A DNA stretch of 64,000 bases, taken from assembly GCF_000214175.1 (NCBI RefSeq), contig NC_015564.1, positions 930,001 to 994,000 of the forward strand. The letters run 5' to 3'. The notes below the pieces were generated by a model, which was not told the origin of the DNA, did no database searches, and was given only the letters and a program-made list of their open reading frames with translations. Shown here in pieces: positions 46,010-54,629 of this stretch (its first letter is position 1; each line of letters begins with the position of its first letter). Position numbers and translations under genes: made by a program. The stretch is from Hoyosella subflava DQS3-9A1. GTDB taxonomy: Bacteria > Actinomycetota > Actinomycetes > Mycobacteriales > Mycobacteriaceae.

Positions 46010-47173
46010 TCATTCTTCGGTGAGGTTTTTGCCGGTTTCTGTGTCGAAGATGTGGATTTTTTCGGGGTTGAGCCAGAGTTGTGCTTTTTTTCCGGTTTGG
46101 ACTTCTGAGGCGGCGTCGAGGCGGGCGGTGATTTGGGTGCCGAGTTCCATGTCTTGTCCCATGTCGCGGGCGAGGTCGTCGAGGTCGCGGGAGTGGGCGG
46201 TTTCGCCGTGGACGCGGAAGTAGGCGTAAATGTCGGAGCCCATGGATTCGACGAGGTCGATGGTGGTGGTGAATGTGTGGCCGGGGGTGTTGCCGGTGAG
46301 GGTGGCGTCTTCGAAGTGTTCGGGGCGGGCGCCGATGATGACGTTGCGGTTGGTGCCGGTGGTTTCGAGGGTGCGGCGGATGCGGTCGGGCATTTCGATG
46401 GTGCCGAGGTTGCTTTTGAGTGTGTTGTTTTCGATGGTGGCGGGGAGGAAGTTCATGGAGGGGCTGCCGATGAATCCGGCGACGAAGAGGTTGGCGGGGT
46501 GGTGGTAGAGCTGGGTGGGGGAGCCGACTTGCTGGACGATGCCGCCGCGCATGACGACGACGCGGTCGCCGAGGGTCATGGCTTCGGTTTGGTCGTGGGT
46601 GACGTAGAGGGTGGTGGTGCCGAGTGTTTTCTGGATTTGGGCGACTTGGGTGCGCATTTGGACGCGGAGTTTCGCGTCGAGGTTGGACAGTGGTTCGTCC
46701 ATGAGGAAGGCTTTGGGTTTGCGGACGATGGCGCGTCCCATGGCGACGCGCTGGCGCTGGCCGCCGGAGAGGTTTGAGGGTTTGCGGTCGAGGTGCTGGG
46801 TGAGTTCGAGCATGGTGGCGACGTCGTCGACTTTTTGTTTGATGGTGGTTTTGTCGACGCCGGCGAGGACGAGGGGGAAGGCGATGTTCTCGGCGACGGT
46901 CATGTGGGGGTAGAGGGCGTAGGACTGGAAGACCATGGCGATGTCGCGGTCTTTGGGTGCTTTGTTGTTGACGATGTCGCCGTCGATGCGGAGTTCGCCT
47001 TCGGTGATGTCTTCGAGTCCGGCGACCATGTTGAGGGTGGTGGATTTGCCGCAGCCGGAGGGGCCGACGAGGATGATGAATTCGCCGTCGGCGATGTGGA
47101 GGTTGAAGTCGTCGACTGCGAGTGCCCCGTCGGGGTAGCGCTTGATGATGTGGTCTAGGACGATCTCGGCCAC
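46010..47173 (-). CDS. sugC: SugC-type ABC importer ATPase (UgpC/MsmK class)
   Basis: 387 residues from a GTG behind AAGGAGCCCCCC. Walker A GPSGCGKSTTLN near 38-49, Q-loop VFQSYALYPHMTV, signature LSGGQRQRVAMGRA near 135-148, Walker B FLMDEPLSNLDA near 155-166 and H-loop YVTHDQTEAM. A C-terminal regulatory OB/TOBE domain (from about 240) marks the carbohydrate class. Energises uptake through SugA/SugB. Last gene of lpqY-sugA-sugB-sugC. Codon choice is unusually narrow compared with the flanking steroid genes. Confidence 0.9.
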   Translation of the reverse strand: MAEIVLDHIIKRYPDGALAVDDFNLHIADGEFIILVGPSGCGKSTTLNMVAGLEDITEGELRIDGDIVNNKAPKDRDIAMVFQSYALYPHMTVAENIAFPLVLAGVDKTTIKQKVDDVATMLELTQHLDRKPSNLSGGQRQRVAMGRAIVRKPKAFLMDEPLSNLDAKLRVQMRTQVAQIQKTLGTTTLYVTHDQTEAMTLGDRVVVMRGGIVQQVGSPTQLYHHPANLFVAGFIGSPSMNFLPATIENNTLKSNLGTIEMPDRIRRTLETTGTNRNVIIGARPEHFEDATLTGNTPGHTFTTTIDLVESMGSDIYAYFRVHGETAHSRDLDDLARDMGQDMELGTQITARLDAASEVQTGKKAQLWLNPEKIHIFDTETGKNLTEE

Positions 47174-47225
47174 GGGGGGCTCCTTCGCTGTGTGTGGTGC
47201 GGTGGCGGTGCCGGGGGCGGGGTGT

Positions 47226-48065
47226 TTAGCCTTTGACGGCGCCGGAGGTCAGGCCAGCGACGATGCGGCGCTGGAAGAAGAGGACGAAGATGACGATGGG
47301 GATGGTGATGATGACCGCGGCGGCGGCGATGGCGGCGGTGGGGCGTTCGTAGGTGGTGGCGCCGGTGAAGTACGAGAGTGCGGCGGGCACGGTGCGTGAC
47401 GCGCTGGTGGTGGTGAAGGAGATCGCGAAGAGGAAGTCGTTCCAGCAGGCGATGAACACGAGGATCGCGGTGGTGAACACGCCGGGCATGGCGAGGGGGG
47501 TGATGACTTTGCGGAATGCCTGGTAGGGGGTGGCGCCGTCCATTTTGGCGGCTTTTTCGAGTTCCCAGGGGATTTCGCGGAAGAACGCGGACAGGGTGTA
47601 GATCGCTAGCGGCAGCGCGAAGGTGACGTAGGGGATGATCAGGCCGAGCCAGGTGTCGAAGGTGCCGATGGCGGTCTGGATCTGGAATAGGGGGGTGACG
47701 AGCGCGATCTGGGGGAACATCGCGATGAGCAGGGACACCGCGACGATGGTTTTTTTGCCGGGGAAGTCCAGTCGGGCGATGGCGTAGGCGGCCATGGTGC
47801 CGAAGACCAGGGCGATGAAGGTGGAGATCACGCAGATGCCGATGGAGTTGATCAGTGCGCGGATGAATTCGTAGTCGGTGAAGATCTGCTGGTAGGACTC
47901 GGTGGAGGGGGAGCGGGGCAGGAAGTTGCCGTCGTTGAGGGTGCCGGCGTCTTTGAAGGACAGTGACACGATCCAGATGACGGGGATGAACGCATAGAGC
48001 AGGACGAGGACGTTGACGCCGGCCCACATGGCTTTGCGCTGGGTGGTTTCTTGCTGGTAGCTCAT
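47226..48065 (-). CDS. sugB: SugB-type ABC sugar permease
   Basis: 279 residues from the ATG at 48065, overlapping the sugA stop. Six hydrophobic segments, the first at about 12-32 ([20 protein letters not shown]), and the permease EAA loop [23 protein letters not shown] near 188-210 that contacts the ATPase. Typical of the MalG half of carbohydrate importers. Ends 52 bp before the sugC GTG. Trehalose specificity is inferred from the operon as a whole. Confidence 0.9.
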   Translation of the reverse strand: MSYQQETTQRKAMWAGVNVLVLLYAFIPVIWIVSLSFKDAGTLNDGNFLPRSPSTESYQQIFTDYEFIRALINSIGICVISTFIALVFGTMAAYAIARLDFPGKKTIVAVSLLIAMFPQIALVTPLFQIQTAIGTFDTWLGLIIPYVTFALPLAIYTLSAFFREIPWELEKAAKMDGATPYQAFRKVITPLAMPGVFTTAILVFIACWNDFLFAISFTTTSASRTVPAALSYFTGATTYERPTAAIAAAAVIITIPIVIFVLFFQRRIVAGLTSGAVKG

Positions 48066-49000
48066 CTGCGATCGTCTCCTGCGCCTGGTGCTGCGGCCCC
48101 GAAGAGCTTGATGTATATGAACGCGATTATCGCGATGCTGATGAAGATCAGCACCGACATGGTGGAGCCGATGCCGAGGTTGAGTCCGCGTATGAGGTTG
48201 TTGTACGCGAGGATGGACACCGATGCGGTGTCGTTGGCGCCGCTGGTGAGTACGAAGATGTTGTCGAAGATGCGGAACGAGTCCAGGGTGCGGAACAGCA
48301 GCGCGACCAGGATGGCGGGTTTGATGATGGGGACGGTGACCCGCCAGAACCGCTGCCATGCGTTCGCGCCGTCCATGGAGGCGGCTTTGAGCAGGTCTTC
48401 GGGCACGAGCGCGAGTCCGGCCATGAGCAGCAGCGCCATGAACGGGACGGTTTTCCACACCTCGGACAGGATGATGATCCATAGCGAGGACCACCGGTCG
48501 GTCAGCGGTGCCGATTCCCCGGCCAGCCAGCCCAGGTTCTGGGTCCACGCGAAGCGCCACGAGAACGCGGCCACCACGGTCACGATCGCGTAGGGCACCA
48601 GCGCGGAGGTGCGGACCAGGCCGCGGCCGATGATGGTGCGGTGCATGACGATCGCGAGGAGCATGCCCAGCACGAGCTGGAAGAACGTGCCGATCACGGT
48701 GATGAACATCGTCACCCCGAACGCGTTCCACCAGATCGGGCTCGACAGCACGGTGATGTAGTTACCGAGCCCGATGAATTCCTGATCGTCGGGGGTACGC
48801 AGATCCGCGCGGAAAAACGACAGCCACACCGCGTACACAAGCGGGTACGCCGCGACCGCGAGCATCACGATGATCGCAGGCGCGCACAGCAGCAGACCGA
48901 GACGCCGTTCGGCGCGTTTGCCTTCGCTGTGACGCTGTTTCGCGATCGCGGTGCCCGCGTCCGCGCCGAGCGCGGCCGGGCCAGCGGAGCTAGTGGTCAT
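48062..49000 (-). CDS. sugA: SugA-type ABC sugar permease
   Basis: 312 residues. A hydrophilic N-terminus of about 35 residues precedes six membrane segments (first at [20 protein letters not shown]), as in MalF-type permeases of this class. EAA-like loop [20 protein letters not shown] near 205-225. Forms the channel with SugB. Its start overlaps the lpqY stop and its stop overlaps the sugB start, so stoichiometry is coupled. Confidence 0.9.
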   Translation of the reverse strand: MTTSSAGPAALGADAGTAIAKQRHSEGKRAERRLGLLLCAPAIIVMLAVAAYPLVYAVWLSFFRADLRTPDDQEFIGLGNYITVLSSPIWWNAFGVTMFITVIGTFFQLVLGMLLAIVMHRTIIGRGLVRTSALVPYAIVTVVAAFSWRFAWTQNLGWLAGESAPLTDRWSSLWIIILSEVWKTVPFMALLLMAGLALVPEDLLKAASMDGANAWQRFWRVTVPIIKPAILVALLFRTLDSFRIFDNIFVLTSGANDTASVSILAYNNLIRGLNLGIGSTMSVLIFISIAIIAFIYIKLFGAAAPGAGDDRR

Positions 49001-50292
49001 GGCAGGATGCCCCTTCCTTCGAGGGTGTCCTGAATGCGATCCCGCAATTCATCGGCTGTCGCCTCAGGATCGATCGCCGCAGGCGGCGACAACGTGGACG
49101 ACACGATCGTGGAAATGTTCTGGTAAAACGGTGTCTTCGGGCGCGGTACCGCGATCTCGAGCTGCTCGAGCAGGATCTCGTACATCGGATACGCGTCCTG
49201 GAACTCCGGATCGTCATACACGGTGACGTTCGCGGGCACATCCCCCGCATCCAGCGCCGCCCACAACTGATGCTCCGGGCTGCGCAGACACATCGCCGCG
49301 TCGAACGCCTCCTCCGGATGCTCACTGAACGTGCTGATCGCGTAATTCATCCCCCCGAGCGTGACCCGCGCCGGTTCCCCGGGCACCACCTCGGGATACT
49401 GCGCGAACGCCATATCCTCATACACCGACCGGCTCTGCGCGTCCGTTTCCGCCGCCGCGCGCATCGCGCTGAGCACATACGGCCAGTTCAGGCTGAACGC
49501 TGAGCGGCCCTGCTGGAACTCCGCGAACACCTCCGGCTCCTGCGCATTCGACAGCGACGCGCTCGCCAGCCCCGACGTCGCGAACCGGCTCATCAACTCC
49601 AGCGCCTGCAACGTGTTCTCATCAATCGTGGCTTCGGTGCTGTCCTCGTTCACCAGATCACCACCAAACGAGTTCAGCAGCGTGTTGAACCCCACCACAT
49701 ACCCCTCATACCGCGCCCCGGTAAACCCGATCTGGTAAATCTCACCACGATCACGCAGCTCAGCGGCCATCTCCAGCATCTCATCCCACGTCCGCGGCGG
49801 CTGCGGGGTCAGCGACGGCCGATACCACAACAACTGCACATTCGTGTGCTTCGGAATCCCATACAACCGGTCCTGCCACGTCGCGGTATCAATCGGGGGC
49901 TGCAGAATATCCGCGGTCGCCAGCTCCGCCTGCTCCGCAGTGAGCTCACGAATCCAGCCCGCCTCCGCGAACTCCGCCGTCCACGTCACATCCATCCCCA
50001 GCAAATCCATACCCGAATCCCGCGACGCAAGCCGCCGCACAAACTGCTCACGCTGACTATCCGCATCCGCAGGCAACAAATTCCCCTGAATCCGGTACCG
50101 ACCCTCCGCCGCCTCATTACACGACGCGATGATCCGGTCAAACCCAGCAGCAGCCGTCCCCCCATACACATTGACAACCACCGTGTCATCAGACGCACAC
50201 GACACCAAACCAAAGGCCAACGCCCCCACCGCTGATAGGGCAGCGAAGTGTTGCCAAGGGCGTGAGCGCGCTTTTCGGAACCGAGGTTCCAT
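48997..50292 (-). CDS. lpqY: LpqY-type sugar-binding lipoprotein
   Basis: 431 residues, ATG behind AGGAGCAAGTC. Lipoprotein signal peptide: basic start MEPRFRKARSRP, hydrophobic core, lipobox LVSC with acylated Cys32. The mature part is a family 1 extracellular solute-binding protein (DLLGMDVTWTAEFAEAGWI, FQQGRSAFSLNWPYVL, VTLGGMNYAIS). Close in length and opening sequence to mycobacterial LpqY, which binds trehalose released during mycolate transfer and feeds SugABC. First gene of the importer operon, divergent from the LacI gene. Sugar preference should be treated as probable, not proven. Confidence 0.88.
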   Translation of the reverse strand: MEPRFRKARSRPWQHFAALSAVGALAFGLVSCASDDTVVVNVYGGTAAAGFDRIIASCNEAAEGRYRIQGNLLPADADSQREQFVRRLASRDSGMDLLGMDVTWTAEFAEAGWIRELTAEQAELATADILQPPIDTATWQDRLYGIPKHTNVQLLWYRPSLTPQPPRTWDEMLEMAAELRDRGEIYQIGFTGARYEGYVVGFNTLLNSFGGDLVNEDSTEATIDENTLQALELMSRFATSGLASASLSNAQEPEVFAEFQQGRSAFSLNWPYVLSAMRAAAETDAQSRSVYEDMAFAQYPEVVPGEPARVTLGGMNYAISTFSEHPEEAFDAAMCLRSPEHQLWAALDAGDVPANVTVYDDPEFQDAYPMYEILLEQLEIAVPRPKTPFYQNISTIVSSTLSPPAAIDPEATADELRDRIQDTLEGRGILP

Positions 50293-50463
50293 GACTTGCT
50301 CCTAAACTTTGAACGCACTTTTACATGCGAGTCCGGTGATAGAAGGCGCGAGCGCCGAGGAGGACTGATGAACGGGGCACCACGCTATTCGGGCAAGACT
50401 GGGTGCTCCGGCCGCAGGCCGGACGGCTCTCGTGAGAACTGTTCATATATGTGAGCTAGACCA

Positions 50464-50490
50464 CGCAAGCGTTTTCCGCAAACGTTTGCG
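50464..50490. promoter_or_regulatory. LacI-type operator(s) in the lpqY / lacI divergent region
   Basis: CGCAAACGTTTGCG at 50477-50490 is a perfect 14-bp palindrome with the central CG of LacI/GalR operators. Directly beside it, CGCAAGCGTTTT at 50464-50475 is a second, imperfect copy. They lie 56 bp before the regulator ATG and about 170 bp before lpqY, in the 253-bp divergent region, which otherwise holds no gene. Probable site for the adjacent regulator. Confidence 0.88.
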
Positions 50491-50545
50491 CTACTATATC
50501 TTCGACACCACAGCCGCTGTCAAGGGTGGAACGGAGAAAAATCCG

Positions 50546-51565
50546 ATGCCAAAGTCTCATGAGGTGACAATGGCCGAGGTTGCCCGCGCAGCTGGCGTCT
50601 CACTGGCAACGGTGTCGCGGGTACTCAGCAACGCGCCAGGCGTCGGCGCTGCCACTCGGGAGCGTGTACGCCGCGAAGCGGAGCGCCTCTCGTACGTCGT
50701 ATCACCCGAGGCGTCCGGGCTCGCGCGCGGAACCACACGGAGAGTGGCGGTCCTAGTGCCGAGGGTCACCCGCTGGTTCCACGGGTCAATGCTCGAGACT
50801 ATCGAGAGCGAATTGCGCGCGGAGGCCATAGATGTCCTCATTTACCAGGTTGAGCACCCGGAGTTACGGGCCCGTTTCTTCACCGAGCTGCCCGCCCGGC
50901 GGAAGGTCGACGCGGTCCTGTTGATTGCGCTGCCGCTGGACGAACGCGAGGCGGAGAGGCTCGCAGATCTCAATGTGCATGTCGTCGTGGCTGGCGGCCA
51001 GATCCAGCATTACCCCTACGTGAAAATCGACGACCAGGCAGCCGCGCGAACGGCGGTCAGCCATCTGATCAGCCTTGGACATGAACGGATCGCGATGATC
51101 ACGGTGGACGAGCCCTCCTCGCTGTACTGGTCCTCAACGGCTGATCGCCTGCAGGGCTACACGGACAGCCTTGCCGCGGCGGGCCTTGAGGCTCGCCCGG
51201 AATACGTCGTTCGGCTCCCCTATGGAATCGAGGCCGGATGCGAAGGCGTTAGCCGACTTCTCAGACTTGCGGAGCCGCCAACCGCTGTCGTCACCTACTC
51301 CGACGAGATGGCGCTCGGGGCGCTCCGTGAGCTTCAACGAAGCGGGGTCCACGTCCCTGACGAGATGTCCCTGGCAAGCTTTGACGGGCATCCGATCGCG
51401 AAGGTCTTCGGGATCACCACGATTGATCAACACGTCACTGAGCAGGCGCAGGTAGCTGCGCAGATGACTATTGACCTGATGGCCCGGAAGTCGGTGAAGC
51501 CTGCGGTGATGGTCAGGACCGAGCTGGCCGTCCGGGAATCGACAGCTGCCCCGTCACGCATATAG
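50546..51565 (+). CDS. LacI-family regulator of the sugar importer
   Basis: 339 residues from the ATG at 50546 (MPKSHEVTMAEVARAAGVS) with GGAG 9 nt upstream; the frame is open further upstream through the operator, which cannot be coding. HTH and hinge: VARAAGVSLATVSRVLSNAP and EASGLARGTTRRVAVLVP. A periplasmic-binding-like effector domain follows (PTAVVTYSDEMALGALRELQ near 240-260, GITTIDQH near 290). Divergent from lpqY-sugABC over a palindromic operator, so it most likely represses the importer until a sugar ligand appears. Confidence 0.92.
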   Translation: MPKSHEVTMAEVARAAGVSLATVSRVLSNAPGVGAATRERVRREAERLSYVVSPEASGLARGTTRRVAVLVPRVTRWFHGSMLETIESELRAEAIDVLIYQVEHPELRARFFTELPARRKVDAVLLIALPLDEREAERLADLNVHVVVAGGQIQHYPYVKIDDQAAARTAVSHLISLGHERIAMITVDEPSSLYWSSTADRLQGYTDSLAAAGLEARPEYVVRLPYGIEAGCEGVSRLLRLAEPPTAVVTYSDEMALGALRELQRSGVHVPDEMSLASFDGHPIAKVFGITTIDQHVTEQAQVAAQMTIDLMARKSVKPAVMVRTELAVRESTAAPSRI

Positions 51566-51583
51566 GTGACCGGAGGTGACCAG

Positions 51584-51955
51584 TCACTCCACCGTCATGT
51601 CGTCCTGCGACCAGAACGCCCGCATGCTGGTGATCTTCCCGTCGTCGCCGAACGTCATGACGTCGATGGGCTCGACGGTGATCGTCTGATCGCCGGTTTT
51701 CGCAATCACCTTCAGCCCGAATGCTGCGCTGTTTCCGGCGACGCGCACACCCTGCAGTTCAGTGGTGATCTCGGCCTGGCTGAGAGCGCCGTAGAAACTC
51801 TCGATAGCCGCCCGGCCTTCATGTGGCGGTGTGCCTACGGGGTCTTCGACGATCGCGTCCGGTGTGTAGAGGTCCGCGATCTCCGATGCCGACCCTGCCG
51901 CGACTCGTTTCGCGTACTGTGCGACCACTTCGCGAATCTGTTCAGGTGTAGCCAT
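51584..51955 (-). CDS. Ketosteroid isomerase (Delta5-3-ketosteroid isomerase, SnoaL/NTF2 fold)
   Basis: 123 residues. Strikingly like bacterial ketosteroid isomerase in length and active site: the tyrosine in VVAQYAKRV (residue 14), the proton-shuttling Asp in AIVEDPVGTPPHEGRAAIESFY (residue about 38), and the second acid in VEPIDVMTF (about 98). The enzyme moves the C5-C6 double bond into conjugation with a 3-ketone. It is the last gene of the leftward echA20-ipdA-ipdB-ipdC operon (3 bp after ipdC), a place where ring A no longer exists, so it may act on ring C/D enone intermediates instead. Confidence 0.85.
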   Translation of the reverse strand: MATPEQIREVVAQYAKRVAAGSASEIADLYTPDAIVEDPVGTPPHEGRAAIESFYGALSQAEITTELQGVRVAGNSAAFGLKVIAKTGDQTITVEPIDVMTFGDDGKITSMRAFWSQDDMTVE

Positions 51956-51958
51956 GTG

Positions 51959-53020
51959 TCATCCTTCCGTGAGTTTGCTGAGTTCCGCGAATCGGACCTC
52001 GGCGTCGGTGATGATTCGTTCGATCAGGTCGGCCACGGAGGGCAGGTCATCGAGCATGCCGACCACTTGACCGGAGGCGAGAACACCCGCCTCGGTATTA
52101 CCCTCGACGAGGCCCGCGCGCAGCAGCATCGGTGTATTTGCCGCCATCATCAGCTGCGACCACGTCATGTCGTTGCCGCGTTTAGTGGCTAGTCCCTCGC
52201 GGATGAGTCCGCGCCAGGAGACGCCGGTGAGTTTCTGGAACCGCTTCGTGTTGCGGGCGGCGTGCGCAAGGCCTCGCACCGGCCCGGACTGTTCAAGGTG
52301 CTCGACGAGCGATGTGCGCAGCACCCGGTGCGGCATACCGTCTACCCGGCGGGTGACGACCGTGTCGTTCAGGCCGCGTGCGAGGTACTCGCGCTTTACC
52401 TGTTCGGGCACAGTGCTCTCTTGCGTCAGCAGGAAGCGTGTACCCATGCCGATCCCGGCGGCGCCGTACGCGAGTGCTGCGGCGAGCCCCCGGCCATCGA
52501 AGAACCCGCCGGCCGCGATGACGGGGATATCGACCGCGCTCAGCACAGATGGAAGCAGGAGAGTGGTGGCGACGCCGCCGGTGTGACCGCCACCTTCGCC
52601 GCCCTGTACGAGCACAGCGTCAGCGCCCCAGCTTGCGACCTTCTCGGCGTGGCGGGCCGCACCGACGGATGGGATGACGATGATGCCTGCGTCTTTGAGT
52701 TTCCCGATCATGTCCTTATTGGGGGCGAGCGCGAACGATGCGACGCGCACCCCCTCGCGGATGAGCAGATCGACCCGCTGTTGCGCGTCCTCCGCGTCGG
52801 CACGCAGGTTCACCCCGAACGGTGCGTCGGTGCGGCTTTTCGTTTCGCGGATCGCCTGCGCGAGCTCGTCGTACGTCATCGTTGCTGACGCGAGGATGCC
52901 GAGCGCCCCGGCCTGTGCGGTTGCGGTGACGAGCCGGGGTCCAGCCACCCAGCCCATGCCGGTCTGCACTATCGGATGGCGGACACCCACCAGGTCGGTG
53001 AGGGCCGTATTCAGGGTCAT
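51959..53020 (-). CDS. ipdC: IpdC-type FMN oxidoreductase (nitronate monooxygenase-like)
   Basis: 353 residues. TIM-barrel flavoprotein: LVGVRHPIVQTGMGWVAGP near 10-28, GALGILASATM, VQGGEGGGHTGGVATTLLLP near 132-151 (phosphate loop with catalytic His), and AAGGFFDGRGLAAALAYGAAGIGMGTRFL near 165-193. This is the position and family of Rv3553 (IpdC), an NAD(P)H/FMN enzyme needed for HIP ring catabolism. Start overlaps the ipdB stop by 4 bp. Confidence 0.9.
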   Translation of the reverse strand: MTLNTALTDLVGVRHPIVQTGMGWVAGPRLVTATAQAGALGILASATMTYDELAQAIRETKSRTDAPFGVNLRADAEDAQQRVDLLIREGVRVASFALAPNKDMIGKLKDAGIIVIPSVGAARHAEKVASWGADAVLVQGGEGGGHTGGVATTLLLPSVLSAVDIPVIAAGGFFDGRGLAAALAYGAAGIGMGTRFLLTQESTVPEQVKREYLARGLNDTVVTRRVDGMPHRVLRTSLVEHLEQSGPVRGLAHAARNTKRFQKLTGVSWRGLIREGLATKRGNDMTWSQLMMAANTPMLLRAGLVEGNTEAGVLASGQVVGMLDDLPSVADLIERIITDAEVRFAELSKLTEG

Positions 53021-53772
53021 AGCCGAACCTCTCTGTCACGCAGGCATTTCGGATCGAGGACGTCACGGATGAGGTGCAGTTCTTCGATCGTCGGTGTGCG
53101 GGTCTCGGTGACGTCAGAATCGTCTACCGCGAACGCCGTGTTTTCCGTGACGTCCTGGAGCGTGACCCCTGGATGGAGGGACACGATGCGCATGGAATGG
53201 TCGGGCGACGCGAAGTCAAAGACACCGAGGTTGGTGACGACACGGTGCACGTCGTGGAACTTTGAGGCGGCGGGCCCAGCTTTTTGCGCGTTGTCGTATC
53301 CGACGCCGGAGACCACGTCCACGGTGTCCACGAAGACGCGTGTGGAGTGGCGCGGCACCCAGTAACTCGTCCGATGGTTGACGGTGTTGCCGGGCGCGCC
53401 GCGGACCCCGAGCAGTTGCCGGGTTGGCCGGGAATGGTCACCGATTGCGGAGATGTTCTGGTTCCCGAACCGATCGATCTGGCTCGCTCCCATCACGACG
53501 TGTCGTGTGCCATGCGGAACGATGACGTCAAGCATCTTCTTGAAGGGCTGCCACCCCTCGATGATCTTGTCGTTTCCCGCGGTGTCCGATTGCGGTGTGA
53601 GGAGGAACGCTTCTCCATCGGAGAGCAGCAGATCAGGCTCGAAGGTCTGTCGCGCCAGCTTCGCCCCGAACTGTGGGATCAAACCCATGGGGCTGGCGAC
53701 GATTTCGCCGTCGCCGCGGAAAAGCTCAGCGCATGCGACGATGGCGACCTCAGCGCGCGTGGCATCACTCAT
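53017..53772 (-). CDS. ipdB: IpdB, beta subunit of COCHEA-CoA ring hydrolase (CoA-transferase fold)
   Basis: 251 residues of the class I CoA-transferase beta fold: IPQFGAKLARQTFEPDLLLSDGE, HVVMGASQIDRFGNQNISAIGD near 92-113 and GAPGNTVNHRTSYW. With IpdA it hydrolytically opens the last carbocycle of the HIP pathway; the family lost transferase activity. Here the gene order echA20-ipdA-ipdB-ipdC equals Rv3550-Rv3553. Overlaps ipdA by 4 bp. Confidence 0.92.
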   Translation of the reverse strand: MSDATRAEVAIVACAELFRGDGEIVASPMGLIPQFGAKLARQTFEPDLLLSDGEAFLLTPQSDTAGNDKIIEGWQPFKKMLDVIVPHGTRHVVMGASQIDRFGNQNISAIGDHSRPTRQLLGVRGAPGNTVNHRTSYWVPRHSTRVFVDTVDVVSGVGYDNAQKAGPAASKFHDVHRVVTNLGVFDFASPDHSMRIVSLHPGVTLQDVTENTAFAVDDSDVTETRTPTIEELHLIRDVLDPKCLRDREVRL

Positions 53773-54629
53773 GCGGCTTCCTCTCTGAGTTTCACAACCT
53801 CGGCCTGGTAGCTGGCTTCGTCACCAGCGAGAAAGCGGTCGTAGAAGTTGCGCCACCCGTCTGCCGTCTTCGCGCTTTCGGCGTAAAGGCGCTGGAACTT
53901 TTCGTGGCGACCGTAATCGGGGTAGCAAGAGGTGAAGTGGGCGCCGTTTGGTGCTTCGACGACACCGGTCACGGCGCTGCGGTTCAGCAACAGTGTCTGG
54001 ACTGGTTTGCCCCGCGTGAGTTCGTCTGTCGGGATGACCTTCTCGGCTGACACGAAGCATCGATCCGCGGCAAGCGCGAAGTCATCGTCGAAATACGGGT
54101 CTGGGCCAAGATATTGAGCGTTGCCGTGCATGTCCGCGCGGTTCATGTGTACGAGCGCAACATCGAGTCGCAGCGCGGGCATCGCGATGAGTTCCTCGTC
54201 GGTATAGGGCGAGCGAACAGTTTTGAGATCAGGATTTGTTGTGACCACGCTTGAGCCCAAACCAGCACGAATTGGTAAGAAGGGCAGTCGCTTTGCTGCC
54301 GCTGACAGTCCGGCAGCGAACATTCCCTCGTCGTACTCGGCAACCGTCAGTTGTCCGTCCTGCCGAGCGCGGCAGAAGTACGGATCCAGCGGGAGCGAGT
54401 CGAGAGTGACGAACCCGAACACGAGCGTTCGTATTCGTCCTGCGGCGGCAAGAAGACCGACATCAGGTCCGCCGTAGGAAACAATGGTGAGATCCTTCAG
54501 GTCAGATCGTAGGATTGCCCGCACCAGCGCCATCGGCTTGCGGCGCGATCCCCACCCCCCGATTCCGATCGTCATTCCGTCTTCAAGCTCGCCGACGACC
54601 TGTTCGAGCGTCATGCGCTTGTCAGCCAT
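53769..54629 (-). CDS. ipdA: IpdA, alpha subunit of COCHEA-CoA ring hydrolase (CoA-transferase fold)
   Basis: 286 residues from the ATG at 54629 (MADKRMTLEQVV); codons further upstream lie inside echA20. CoA-transferase alpha fold: GMTIGIGGWGSRRKPMALVRA near 18-38, SYGGPDVGLLAAAG, VAEYDEGMFAAGLSAAAKRL near 97-116 (the Glu here is the likely catalytic residue of the family), and LVHMNRADMHGNAQYLGPD. Starts 8 bp inside the echA20 coding end. Confidence 0.92.
   Translation of the reverse strand: MADKRMTLEQVVGELEDGMTIGIGGWGSRRKPMALVRAILRSDLKDLTIVSYGGPDVGLLAAAGRIRTLVFGFVTLDSLPLDPYFCRARQDGQLTVAEYDEGMFAAGLSAAAKRLPFLPIRAGLGSSVVTTNPDLKTVRSPYTDEELIAMPALRLDVALVHMNRADMHGNAQYLGPDPYFDDDFALAADRCFVSAEKVIPTDELTRGKPVQTLLLNRSAVTGVVEAPNGAHFTSCYPDYGRHEKFQRLYAESAKTADGWRNFYDRFLAGDEASYQAEVVKLREEAA

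Noticed and set aside
46133-47158. Long Val/Glu/Asp/Gly-rich plus-strand frames antisense to sugC
   Set aside because: Low-complexity by-product of the narrow codon use of sugC; Walker and signature motifs are on the minus strand.
47155-48027. Arg/His/Pro-rich minus-strand frame overlapping sugB in another frame
   Set aside because: Out-of-frame reading of sugB; composition typical of shifted GC-rich coding sequence.
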